From the NCBI GenBank assembly GCA_011526395.1, contig WTHW01000189.1, positions 1 through 5,105 on the forward strand: a DNA stretch of 5,105 nt, read 5' to 3'. Made by a program: the position numbers and the translations under genes. Origin of the DNA: Alphaproteobacteria bacterium (GTDB lineage: Bacteria; Pseudomonadota; Alphaproteobacteria; Puniceispirillales; Puniceispirillaceae). This document shows, piece after piece, positions 1-5,105 of this stretch (position 1 is its first letter; each line of letters starts with the position of its first letter). Below the pieces are notes generated by a model. The model did no database searches and was not told the origin of the DNA. It saw only the letters and a list, made by a program, of their open reading frames with translations.

Positions 1-1
1 A

Positions 2-454
2 AATACCCCAGCCGCCATAGCCAAAGGCATGACAGCTCTCATAGGGAACGAGGCAACGACAAGCGATGATATCGCACGGGCAGCCTCATTATTATCAGTC
101 TGTGGCAAGGTTGTTGAACTCGAAGATGAGAGCCAACTTGACGCTGTCACAGCCCTCTCAGGCTCAGGCCCAGCCTACATATTCCTACTGGCTGAGGCGA
201 TGACACAAGCAGGTATCTCGCTTGGCTTATCAAGGTCATTGGCACAAACACTTGCCACACAAACCGTCTATGGCGCCGGGTGCCTTCTTGACGCAAGTGA
301 CCAGCCAGCCTCAATTCTGCGCGAGAACGTCACCTCAAAAGGAGGTACAACCGCCGCCGCACTTGATGTGTTAATGGCCAAAGACGGTATGCAAGATTTG
401 CTAACAAAGGCTATGACCCAAGCCCATAAACGCTCACAAGAGCTTGGAAAATAG
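2..454 (+). CDS. proC: Pyrroline-5-carboxylate reductase, C-terminal part (5' end outside window)
   Basis: This enzyme catalyses the last step of proline synthesis, the NAD(P)H-dependent reduction of 1-pyrroline-5-carboxylate to proline in the cytoplasm. The reading frame is open to the window edge, and the first visible residues, NTPAAIAKGMTA, match the conserved 'MPNTPA' segment at the end of the Rossmann domain. About 150 residues are visible; E. coli ProC is 269 residues, so roughly 120 N-terminal residues, including the nucleotide-binding glycine loop, lie upstream. Visible family motifs are LSGSGPAY (around fragment residues 52-59) and the P5CR signature VTSKGGTTAAALDVL (around 110-124), which forms part of the dimer and substrate site. 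An ATG at position 29 is internal and not the start. The gene ends in TAG at 452-454. No GC-rich hairpin with a T run follows, so read-through into the next gene is possible. Identification is firm; only the 5' end is missing. Confidence 0.96.
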   Translation, partial: NTPAAIAKGMTALIGNEATTSDDIARAASLLSVCGKVVELEDESQLDAVTALSGSGPAYIFLLAEAMTQAGISLGLSRSLAQTLATQTVYGAGCLLDASDQPASILRENVTSKGGTTAAALDVLMAKDGMQDLLTKAMTQAHKRSQELGK

Positions 455-469
455 CCCCTTTTACGCATT

Positions 470-487
470 ATATCTTGCTATAGATAT
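470..487. repeat. Small inverted repeat in the proC / tetR-like gap
   Basis: ATATCT (470-475) and AGATAT (482-487) form perfect 6-bp arms around a 6-nt centre. This lies in the 72-nt gap between proC and the TetR/COQ9-like gene. The arms are AT-only apart from one pair and no T tract follows, so it is a poor terminator. It could be a regulator-binding site, possibly for the adjacent TetR-like protein, but AT-rich repeats of this length arise by chance. A -10-like CATAAT lies at 502-507 without a good -35 at the usual distance. No function is assigned. Confidence 0.3.
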
Positions 488-526
488 CAAAGCCGCTATG
501 TCATAATATAGACAAGTTAAGGTGAC

Positions 527-1132
527 ATGAGAGCGACAATTATGAAGGCAGAACTAGCAAAAGCATGTTGGCAAGCACTAGCTGACACCATGCCAAATCA
601 CATCACAATGACACAGCTCGCAGAGGCTTGCGGTATCTCCTATGATGAAGCTATCCTGCATGGCGGCGATGTCACGCACCTTATCCTACATCAGCTTGAG
701 GTGCTTGATGATGAAGCGCTATCAGCCTCATTTGCTGACTTCGCAGAAGACCCAGATGCCTCATCTTATGATAAGATTTTTGAAGGCCTCATCATGCGTT
801 TTGAGGTGATGGCACCTTCACGAAAGCAACTTGCAAACATCCATAATGGCGCAATACGCGCGCCCCTACTGGCAATGCATTGTTTGCACCAGCTTTCACA
901 TTCCATTGATAAATTACTATCACTCTCAGGCGATAACAGCACCGGCGCCATCAGACAAGCACGCATCGCAGGGGTTGTTGGTGTCCTCATGCGCGTGCGC
1001 CCTGTCTGGATTTCCGATGAGTCTAACGATTTAGGCCTAACCATGAAAGCACTTGATAAAGAGCTGAAAAAAGCATGTGAATGGGCATTAAGCTTGCGCG
1101 TATTGTCGCAAGATGACCTCGCTAACGACTAG
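527..1132 (+). CDS. TetR-family / COQ9-like protein
   Basis: A 201-residue protein with the layout of TetR regulators and the related COQ9 fold. Residues about 10-45 form a short helical segment with a helix-turn-helix-like stretch, MTQLAEACGIS (28-38). The rest is an all-alpha ligand-binding-type domain. The C-terminus has the pattern W161-x2-D-x-S-x-D...T-M-x-A-L-D, typical of an alphaproteobacterial TetR/COQ9-like family with 'W..D.S.D...T...LD'. TetR members repress transcription; COQ9 binds lipid in ubiquinone synthesis. The sequence alone does not decide between them, and the rather degenerate N-terminus leaves DNA binding uncertain. The ATG at 527 has AAGGTG (519-524) very close to it; a second in-frame ATG at 542 would give 196 residues with better spacing to GAGAG at 529-533, so the start is ambiguous. 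csaA follows after 16 nt, which implies co-transcription. Confidence 0.75.
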   Translation: MRATIMKAELAKACWQALADTMPNHITMTQLAEACGISYDEAILHGGDVTHLILHQLEVLDDEALSASFADFAEDPDASSYDKIFEGLIMRFEVMAPSRKQLANIHNGAIRAPLLAMHCLHQLSHSIDKLLSLSGDNSTGAIRQARIAGVVGVLMRVRPVWISDESNDLGLTMKALDKELKKACEWALSLRVLSQDDLAND

Positions 1133-1148
1133 CATAAAAGAGCAAATA

Positions 1149-1490
1149 ATGAGCGATATAATTACTTTCGATGATTTTTTAAAAGTTGATATCCGTGTTG
1201 GTGTGATTAAGCAGGCTGATAGCTTTCCAGAAGCGCGCAAGCCAGCTTACAAGCTTTTGATAGATTTTGGGGACGAGATTGGATTGAAAAAATCCTCTGC
1301 TCAAATCACCACGAATTACACTCTTGATGAGTTGGTCGGCAAGCAGGTCATGGCTGTTGTGAATTTCCCGCCAAGACAAATTGGCCCATTTATGTCAGAG
1401 GTGCTAACGCTAGGTGTGCCAGATGAAGAGGGCGAGGTTGCCCTTATCTCACCTTCAAAAGATGTGCCAATCGGCGGCAGATTATATTAA
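1149..1490 (+). CDS. csaA: CsaA-type tRNA-binding / chaperone-like OB-fold protein
   Basis: A 113-residue protein that aligns over its whole length with the CsaA family: small homodimeric OB-fold proteins related to the tRNA-binding domain of methionyl-tRNA synthetase and Trbp111. CsaA was first described in Bacillus subtilis as a secretion-linked chaperone; tRNA binding is inferred from the fold. Conserved segments are VDIRVG (13-18), FPEARKPAYKL (26-36), KKSSAQIT (47-54) and NFPPRQIGPFMSEVL (72-86). The start at 1149 gives the usual N-terminus MSDIITFDDFLKVDIRVG and has AAAGAG (1137-1142) 6 nt upstream. An in-frame ATG at 1113 would add 12 atypical residues and overlap the previous gene, so it is rejected. 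The gap to the upstream TetR/COQ9-like gene is 16 nt. The stop TAA (1488-1490) overlaps the stop of the convergent kinase gene, and there is no terminator between them. Confidence 0.93.
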   Translation: MSDIITFDDFLKVDIRVGVIKQADSFPEARKPAYKLLIDFGDEIGLKKSSAQITTNYTLDELVGKQVMAVVNFPPRQIGPFMSEVLTLGVPDEEGEVALISPSKDVPIGGRLY

Positions 1491-2806
1491 ATCGGTAATT
1501 TAACCATCACACGCAAACCACCAAGTGGGGATGTGTGAAGTGTCATATTACCTCCATGCGATAAAATCACATCTGATGCAATCGACAGGCCCAACCCCGT
1601 GCCACCTGTGGCTTTATTGCGAGATTCTTCAAGTCGGATAAAGGGCTTGATAGCATCTTGGTGTTTTTCTGGCGCAATGCCTGGTCCATCATCATCAATG
1701 AATAACACCATTTCATCATCAATAATTTTCAAACGCAATTCAGCGCTATTGGCGTAACGAAGCGCATTGCTAATCAAATTATCAACAGCGCGGCGTATGG
1801 ATTGCACGCGCATTTCCATTTGTGGAAAATTACCTGCCGGCATGATAAGGCGTAACTTTCCGGGATGAGCCGCTTGATAGCTATCTACAATCTGGCGCAA
1901 GATTTTATCGAAATTGGCTTGCGTTGCCCTCTCTGCGCCTTCCCCTCTCGCAAATGATAAATAGCCATCAATCATATTCTCCATTTCTTCAATATCTTGA
2001 TCAATGGCTTGAATATCAGATGAAGGCGCGGCAAGCGCTGTGTGAAGCCTCATCCGCGTAAGCGGTGTGCGCAAATCATGGCTCACACCTGCTAGCATAG
2101 ATGTTCTTTCTTTCATTTGCCTGTCGATACGGTGGCGCATTGCCTGAAAGGCTCTGCCTGCAAGACGGATTTCTTTTGCGCCTTCAAGGTGAAAATTCTC
2201 TACCTCTCTGCCAAGGCCAAGTTGGCGCGCTGCGCTTGTCAGCCTATGAATAGGTCGCACCTGTCCGCGCAAGAATAAAAGCGCGATAAAGAATAACAAA
2301 ATAGATGTTGAAATTGTCCAGCCTAAGAATGTCCAGCTTGTCGAGCTAAACAGTCTTTTGCGTCCAGCCGCTATATGAAGTACACCCTCACCAAGCTGGA
2401 TATTGATGAATATCAAATCCTCATGACTAACAAGATCAATAGTCCATGGGTAATCTAAACGCGCTTCCAGTGAGGCTGTAAAAACAGTTTCAGCAAAAGA
2501 GGGGCTATGAATAGTTGGCGTTTTGGCCAAAATAGCATCTGGCTTATAGGTCAGTTTGAAATTGAAATAATGACCTGCTTTTTGTGAGACACGCTTGAGA
2601 GCATCTTCATCTGGTGTTGCCCCAATCTCATCTACCAGCAAGTTGATTTCTGAGGCAAGCGAGCTTGCCATATAACGCGTTACAGTATCCCAGTGACGCT
2701 CATAAAACACAAATACAGTCATTACCTGCACCAAAATCATTGGCACAAGAATGATGGCTAACATTCTGCCAAATAATGTTTTGGGAAGGTAAGCTCTCAG
2801 TCTCAT
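1487..2806 (-). CDS. envZ: EnvZ-like sensor histidine kinase
   Basis: A 439-residue membrane-bound kinase that autophosphorylates on histidine and passes phosphate to the OmpR-like regulator encoded just upstream. Domains in order: TM1 (about 13-34), ending in FVFYERHWD as in EnvZ relatives; a periplasmic sensor region (about 36-155); TM2 (about 158-179); HAMP (about 180-232); dimerisation/phosphoacceptor domain with AGVSHDLRTPLTRMRL, phosphohistidine H243; and a catalytic ATPase domain with N box VDNLISNALRY (N347), G1 box DDDGPGIAP (371-379), F-box region KPF (387-389) and G2 box GTGLGLSI (402-409). H243 and N347 have the same numbers as in E. coli EnvZ. All catalytic motifs are intact. The start ATG overlaps the regulator's stop as ATGA, so translation is probably coupled. 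The stimulus is unknown; the periplasmic domain diverges from enterobacterial EnvZ, so an osmotic role is not shown. Confidence 0.93.
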   Translation of the reverse strand: MRLRAYLPKTLFGRMLAIILVPMILVQVMTVFVFYERHWDTVTRYMASSLASEINLLVDEIGATPDEDALKRVSQKAGHYFNFKLTYKPDAILAKTPTIHSPSFAETVFTASLEARLDYPWTIDLVSHEDLIFINIQLGEGVLHIAAGRKRLFSSTSWTFLGWTISTSILLFFIALLFLRGQVRPIHRLTSAARQLGLGREVENFHLEGAKEIRLAGRAFQAMRHRIDRQMKERTSMLAGVSHDLRTPLTRMRLHTALAAPSSDIQAIDQDIEEMENMIDGYLSFARGEGAERATQANFDKILRQIVDSYQAAHPGKLRLIMPAGNFPQMEMRVQSIRRAVDNLISNALRYANSAELRLKIIDDEMVLFIDDDGPGIAPEKHQDAIKPFIRLEESRNKATGGTGLGLSIASDVILSHGGNMTLHTSPLGGLRVMVKLPI

Positions 2807-3504
2807 GATGACAAGCTACCTGTGACAGGGCCAGTGCGAAGTGACCAGCCTGCACCCCTGATAGTTAGCAAGTAGATAGGCTTCTTTGGGTCATCTTCTA
2901 ATTTGCGACGCAGGCGCGCGATAGCAACATCGATTGAACGGCCTTCCATGCGTCCATCTAATCTTGTTTGTAAGTCATCACGTGACAAGGTTTCATTTGG
3001 CGCTTTGGCAAAGGTTGTCAAAAGATCTCTTTCAGCGCTTGTAATATGCAACGGCATACCAGATGCCAATAGCCTGCCACTTTCAATTTCAAAAGAGAAG
3101 GCGCCGAAACTGATTGATTTATCATCACTCTTTTGTGGCTGGCGCGCTAGAATACGCTTAATGCGCAATATCAATTCGCGAGGCTCAAAGGGTTTTCCGA
3201 TATAATCATCTGCGCCCGCCTCAAGCCCATCAATCCGATTTTCAGTTTCAGCCAGCGCTGTCAGGAACAAAGCTGGCACGTCATTTTGTGGCCTCAACTC
3301 AGATAAGAATGATACACCATCTTGTCCTGGCATCATCACATCAATAATCAGAAGATCAAAAGCGATTGATTGTAGTAAATGGCGTGCATCGGCTGCACTT
3401 GCCGCATCACTGACGCGAAACCCGCTTTCAGATAAAAATCGCCGCAATAACTCACGCAAGCGATCATCATCATCTATGACCAATATATGCGCTCGTTCTT
3501 CCAT
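2803..3504 (-). CDS. ompR: OmpR-family response regulator
   Basis: A 233-residue two-component response regulator with a receiver domain (about 5-120) and an OmpR/PhoB-type winged-helix DNA-binding domain (about 130-225). The receiver has the acidic pocket DDDD (11-14), phosphoacceptor D55 in LLIIDVMMPG, T82 and K104 in the YIGKPF loop. D55 is also the phosphorylated residue in E. coli OmpR. The DNA-binding domain contains the recognition-helix segment RSIDVAIARLRRKLEDDP (189-206), close to OmpR's, followed by the wing hairpin (IRGAGW rather than the more common GxGY form). The ATG at 3504 has AGGTAAG (3509-3515) upstream. The gene lies 42 nt downstream of marR and overlaps the kinase by 4 nt, consistent with a marR-ompR-envZ transcript. 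Phosphorylation by the downstream kinase is inferred from pairing. The symbol reflects family resemblance, not a proven porin-regulating role. Confidence 0.93.
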   Translation of the reverse strand: MEERAHILVIDDDDRLRELLRRFLSESGFRVSDAASAADARHLLQSIAFDLLIIDVMMPGQDGVSFLSELRPQNDVPALFLTALAETENRIDGLEAGADDYIGKPFEPRELILRIKRILARQPQKSDDKSISFGAFSFEIESGRLLASGMPLHITSAERDLLTTFAKAPNETLSRDDLQTRLDGRMEGRSIDVAIARLRRKLEDDPKKPIYLLTIRGAGWSLRTGPVTGSLSS

Positions 3505-3546
3505 GTAGCTTACCTGCTATTGTGGTGATGTCTTCAGGCTTTCAGT

Positions 3547-4023
3547 TTATTCCAGCCCTGTTTGCGTGTCATCATTTAATAATTGGCTTAAAACGCGTTG
3601 AAAGCCATCAACTGCGCCAGCTCCGCATTTCGTGTAGGCCTTTGCAAAGCGCTGTGACTGTAGACGATGCACATCTTGTTCAAGCTTGCGGCCCTTTGAT
3701 GTCAGCCTCAGCAATCTTTGACGTCTATCAGTTGGTCCTGTGCGCTGTTCAACATAGCCTTCTTCAATAAGCTGTGAGAGGACGCGTGATAGGCTTTGCT
3801 TTGTAATACTTAGAATATCTAGCAATGAAGATACTGTCATATCAGGGTGACGACCAATAAAATAGATGGCTCTGTGATGGGCTCTGCCAAGGCCAAATTG
3901 CGCCAATAGCGCGTCAGCTTCCCCTGTAAAATCACGATAGGCAAAGAAAATCAGTTCAATGCCGCGACGTAATTCAGCTTCAGTTAAAAAAAGCGCTTTA
4001 TTTAATGGTTTTATGTCAGTCAT
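3547..4023 (-). CDS. MarR-family transcriptional regulator
   Basis: A 158-residue winged-helix regulator of the MarR family, which bind palindromic DNA as dimers and often respond to small ligands or oxidants. The helix-turn-helix spans about 58-92, with recognition-helix region ITKQSLSRVLSQLIEEGYVE (73-92), followed by the wing GPTDRRQRLLRLT (96-108) carrying the family's D-x-R-type motif (D99, R100, R101). The N-terminal half (ELRRGIELIFFAYRDFTGEA, then GRAHHRAIYFIGRHP) is typical of a conserved alphaproteobacterial subgroup found beside ompR/envZ-type genes. The ATG at 4023 is preferred; the frame extends to a TTG at 4041 that would add six residues and run through the palindrome, so it is less likely. 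Ribosome binding is weak (GGG at 4029-4031). It is the first gene of the minus-strand set, divergent from ilvE with 74 nt between them. One cysteine (in TKCGAG near residue 133) is visible; redox sensing is not supported. Confidence 0.9.
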   Translation of the reverse strand: MTDIKPLNKALFLTEAELRRGIELIFFAYRDFTGEADALLAQFGLGRAHHRAIYFIGRHPDMTVSSLLDILSITKQSLSRVLSQLIEEGYVEQRTGPTDRRQRLLRLTSKGRKLEQDVHRLQSQRFAKAYTKCGAGAVDGFQRVLSQLLNDDTQTGLE

Positions 4024-4031
4024 GTTGACCC

Positions 4032-4042
4032 ATTGTAACAAT
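4032..4042. promoter_or_regulatory. Perfect 11-bp palindrome, candidate MarR operator
   Basis: ATTGT-A-ACAAT is a perfect inverted repeat with a single central base, located 9-19 nt upstream of the marR start. MarR-family proteins commonly bind short AT-rich palindromes in their own promoters, and the TTGT/ACAA half-sites fit that style. It overlaps the -10-like TACAAT of marR, so binding would block that promoter. The site is seen directly; its function is inferred. Confidence 0.5.
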
Positions 4043-4071
4043 ACTGCTAGTCAGGATAAAGCATTTTTTAT

Positions 4072-4082
4072 TTTGTTACGAT
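4072..4082. promoter_or_regulatory. Second, imperfect copy of the palindrome near ilvE
   Basis: TTTGTTACGAT matches the minus-strand reading of the 4032-4042 palindrome (ATTGTTACAAT) at 9 of 11 positions. The centres, 4037 and 4077, are 40 bp apart, close to four helical turns. It lies just before the ilvE ribosome binding site, so a bound repressor here could affect ilvE. It may be coincidence in AT-rich DNA. Confidence 0.35.
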
Positions 4083-4097
4083 TAAGGATTTAAAATC

Positions 4098-4975
4098 ATG
4101 TCGATTATTCCATTTGATGATAGAGACGGTGTCATTTGGCTAAATGGCGAGATGGTCCCGTGGCGTGATGCACGCACACATTCCTTATCTCATGGTCTTC
4201 ACTATGCCAGCCTTGTTTTCGAGGGCGAGCGTTCTTATGGCGGCACCATCTTTAAGTCGCGTGAACATACAGAGCGTCTTCGTAATTCATGTAAATTATT
4301 GGATTTCGATATTCCTTACTCAGATGAGGAGATGGAAGAGGTAAAGGCAAAGGTTTTGGCTGAAAATAACATCGTTGATGGCTATGTGCGTGCCTTTTGC
4401 TGGCGCGGGTCTGAAATGATGGCGATTTCAGCGCAACAAACGAAAACACATGTTGCAGTCGCTGCATGGCAATGGCCAAGCTATTTGACCCAGAAGTAAA
4501 AATGAAGGGCATCACGCTTGATATTGCAGATTGGAAGCGCCCGTCACCAGAATCAGCACCTGTTCATGCCAAAGCTGCTGGCCTTTATATGATTTGCACA
4601 TTGTCAAAGCATGCCGCAGAACGCAAAGGTTTCACGGATGCTTTAATGCTCGATTATCGTGGCTATGTCGCAGAAGCAACTGGTGCTAACGTATTTTTCT
4701 TAATGGATGATGGTAAAATACATACACCAACAGCTGATTGCTTCTTAAATGGTATCACGCGTCAAACTGTGATTGAGCTTGCTCAAAAAGAGGGGCTTGA
4801 GGTTGTTGAGCGCCACATCCAGCCAGAGGAAATGGCAAATGCTCGTGAATGCTTCCTAACAGGAACAGCGGCAGAAGTGACCCCAGTCTCAAAAATCGGT
4901 GACTATAGCTTTACACCAGGCAACGTAACGCGCTCATTGGTACAAGCTTACGAAGATCTCGTTTACGGAAGATAA
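4098..4975 (+). pseudogene. ilvE: Branched-chain amino acid aminotransferase, interrupted by a one-base frameshift
   Basis: IlvE is a PLP-dependent fold-type IV aminotransferase that interconverts leucine, isoleucine and valine with their 2-keto acids, using glutamate/2-oxoglutarate. The gene is complete at both ends but lies in two frames. Frame one (4098-4499, stop TAA 4497-4499) carries the N-terminal half, with LSHGLHYASLVFEGERSYGG and R60, the likely PLP-phosphate ligand. Frame two continues from 4487 to TAA at 4973-4975. Restoring one T at 4484-4486 gives a continuous 292-residue protein of normal family length, with catalytic lysine K159 in HAKAAG, E193 in VAEATGAN and the GTAAEVTPV loop near the C-terminus. 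K159 and E193 match E. coli IlvE numbering. No other damage is visible and codon use is similar across the break. It may be a sequencing or assembly error, or a very recent mutation. Start ATG 4098 has AAGGA 9 nt upstream. A D-amino-acid or 4-amino-4-deoxychorismate lyase relative is less likely. Confidence 0.88.
4484..4486 (+). other. Frameshift site in ilvE (T run one base short)
   Basis: The upstream frame reads Trp-Pro-Ser-Tyr up to TAT at 4482-4484 and then goes off family sequence to Leu-Thr-Gln-Lys-stop. The other frame resumes the conserved Asp-Pro-Glu-x-Lys-Met-Lys-Gly at 4487. Family members usually read 'WPSYF-(D/S)PE' here, so the expected TAT TTT GAC has lost one T: three Ts follow the A where four are expected. 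The heptamer around it is C TAT TTG, which is not a canonical -1 slippery site, and the T run is too short for efficient transcriptional slippage. Confidence 0.85.
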
Positions 4976-5001
4976 GCACTAGCCTTATTCGTGACTTCAA
5001 T

Positions 5002-5035
5002 AAACCCCGTCAAAATGGCGGGGTTTTATTTTTTT
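5002..5035 (+). terminator. Rho-independent terminator after ilvE
   Basis: AAACCCCG (5002-5009) pairs with CGGGGTTT (5019-5026), giving an 8-bp stem with five G-C pairs; a T-G and a C-G pair can extend it inwards, leaving a 5-nt loop. The 3' side runs into an almost pure T tract (5024-5035, one A). It begins 26 nt after the ilvE stop. On the opposite strand the stem is followed only by a weak TTTATT, so it may also serve the convergent gene, though less efficiently. Confidence 0.93.
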
Positions 5036-5105
5036 GAATTTAGGTGATCGCTTGCTGCTTTGTAATAGGCGATGCCTGTTTGAGCTGTGATAATAGCCGC
5101 AAACC
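5026..5105 (-). CDS. Probable C-terminal end of an unidentified gene (runs off the window)
   Basis: On the minus strand, one frame is open from the window edge to a TAA at 5028-5026 and encodes about 25 residues ending in AYYKAASDHLNSKK. The alanine-rich, amphipathic composition and the Lys-rich tail look like a genuine protein C-terminus, and the stop falls at the edge of the ilvE terminator, as expected for a convergent neighbour sharing it. I do not recognise the family. The other two minus frames are also open over this short stretch, so the frame choice is an inference; all three plus-strand frames are weak candidates because stops occur at 5041, 5063 and 5081. Confidence 0.4.
   Translation of the reverse strand, partial: FAAIITAQTGIAYYKAASDHLNSKK

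Larger units (their letters stand above)
4024..4097. promoter_or_regulatory. Divergent marR / ilvE intergenic regulatory region
   Basis: This 74-nt stretch must hold the promoters of both the minus-strand marR set and plus-strand ilvE, unless transcription enters from elsewhere. It contains a perfect palindrome at 4032-4042 and a related site at 4072-4082. A -10-like TACAAT on the minus strand (4037 down to 4032) lies inside the palindrome, which would put the marR transcript start almost at its ATG; the matching -35 is poor. On the plus strand, TTGTAA (4034-4039) and GATAAA (4055-4060) resemble -35 and -10 elements but with a short 15-nt spacer. For ilvE, AAGGA (4084-4088) lies 9 nt before the ATG and is a good ribosome binding site. 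Exact promoter positions are uncertain. Confidence 0.6.

Noticed and set aside
268..468. Minus-strand reading frame opposite proC
   Set aside because: It is antisense to a strongly conserved coding region, has no family resemblance and is a shadow frame.
1113..1148. Upstream start for csaA at 1113
   Set aside because: It would overlap the previous gene and add 12 residues absent from CsaA proteins; the 1149 start has a ribosome binding site and the standard N-terminus.
2903..3205. Plus-strand reading frame opposite the ompR-like gene
   Set aside because: It is a shadow of the conserved DNA-binding and receiver domains; composition and sequence are not protein-like.
3522..3770. Plus-strand reading frame opposite marR
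   Set aside because: It is antisense to the MarR coding region, without a ribosome binding site or recognisable motifs.
4024..4041. TTG start for marR at 4041
   Set aside because: It adds six non-conserved residues and passes through the palindrome; the ATG at 4023 gives the normal family N-terminus.
4484..4490. Programmed -1 frameshifting in ilvE
   Set aside because: C TAT TTG does not fit X XXY YYZ, no clear stimulatory hairpin or upstream Shine-Dalgarno-like element was noticed, and IlvE is not known to be recoded. A simple indel is more economical.
4466..4975. Separate gene starting at ATG 4466
   Set aside because: There is no ribosome binding site, the first seven residues do not match the family, and everything after them is the C-terminal half of IlvE, so it is the second half of a frameshifted gene.
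1..5105. Defence system, mobile element, CRISPR array, tRNA or riboswitch
   Set aside because: No spaced repeats, transposase, integrase, tRNA-like cloverleaf or long structured leader was seen; intergenic regions are all under 80 nt except the 130-nt tail after ilvE, which is filled by the terminator and a likely gene end.

Overview
The window is ordinary chromosomal DNA from an alphaproteobacterium. Every recognisable protein has the alphaproteobacterial form of its family: a ProC C-terminus, a TetR/COQ9-like protein next to CsaA, a MarR regulator next to an OmpR/EnvZ pair, and an IlvE-type aminotransferase. Base composition looks moderate (roughly mid-40s % GC by eye), lower than most soil alphaproteobacteria. 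A marine lineage such as the SAR116 group is possible, but this is a guess and the genus cannot be settled from the sequence.

Layout. (1) Positions 2-1490, plus strand: the 3' part of proC, a 72-nt gap with a small inverted repeat, a TetR/COQ9-like gene, then csaA 16 nt later. (2) Positions 1487-4023, minus strand: read in transcription order, marR, then an ompR-like response regulator 42 nt downstream, then an envZ-like histidine kinase that overlaps the regulator by ATGA. The kinase gene converges on csaA, and the two stop codons overlap inside one TTAA. (3) Positions 4024-4097: a 74-nt divergent intergenic region with a perfect 11-bp palindrome and a 9/11 copy of it 40 bp away, which are candidate MarR operators. 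(4) Positions 4098-4975, plus strand: ilvE, complete at both ends but broken by an apparent one-base deletion in a T run at 4484-4486. A strong intrinsic terminator follows at 5002-5035. (5) Positions 5026-5105: probably the C-terminus of an unidentified minus-strand gene running off the window.

How the genes relate. proC (proline synthesis) and ilvE (branched-chain amino acid transamination) are biosynthetic housekeeping genes. The marR-ompR-envZ set looks like one regulatory operon: a cytoplasmic transcription factor feeding into a membrane sensor kinase and its response regulator. The divergent MarR/ilvE arrangement with the paired palindrome suggests that MarR may control both its own operon and ilvE.

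I found no mobile element, CRISPR array, tRNA, rRNA or obvious new multi-gene system. The points most worth checking are the ilvE frameshift and the paired palindrome between marR and ilvE.
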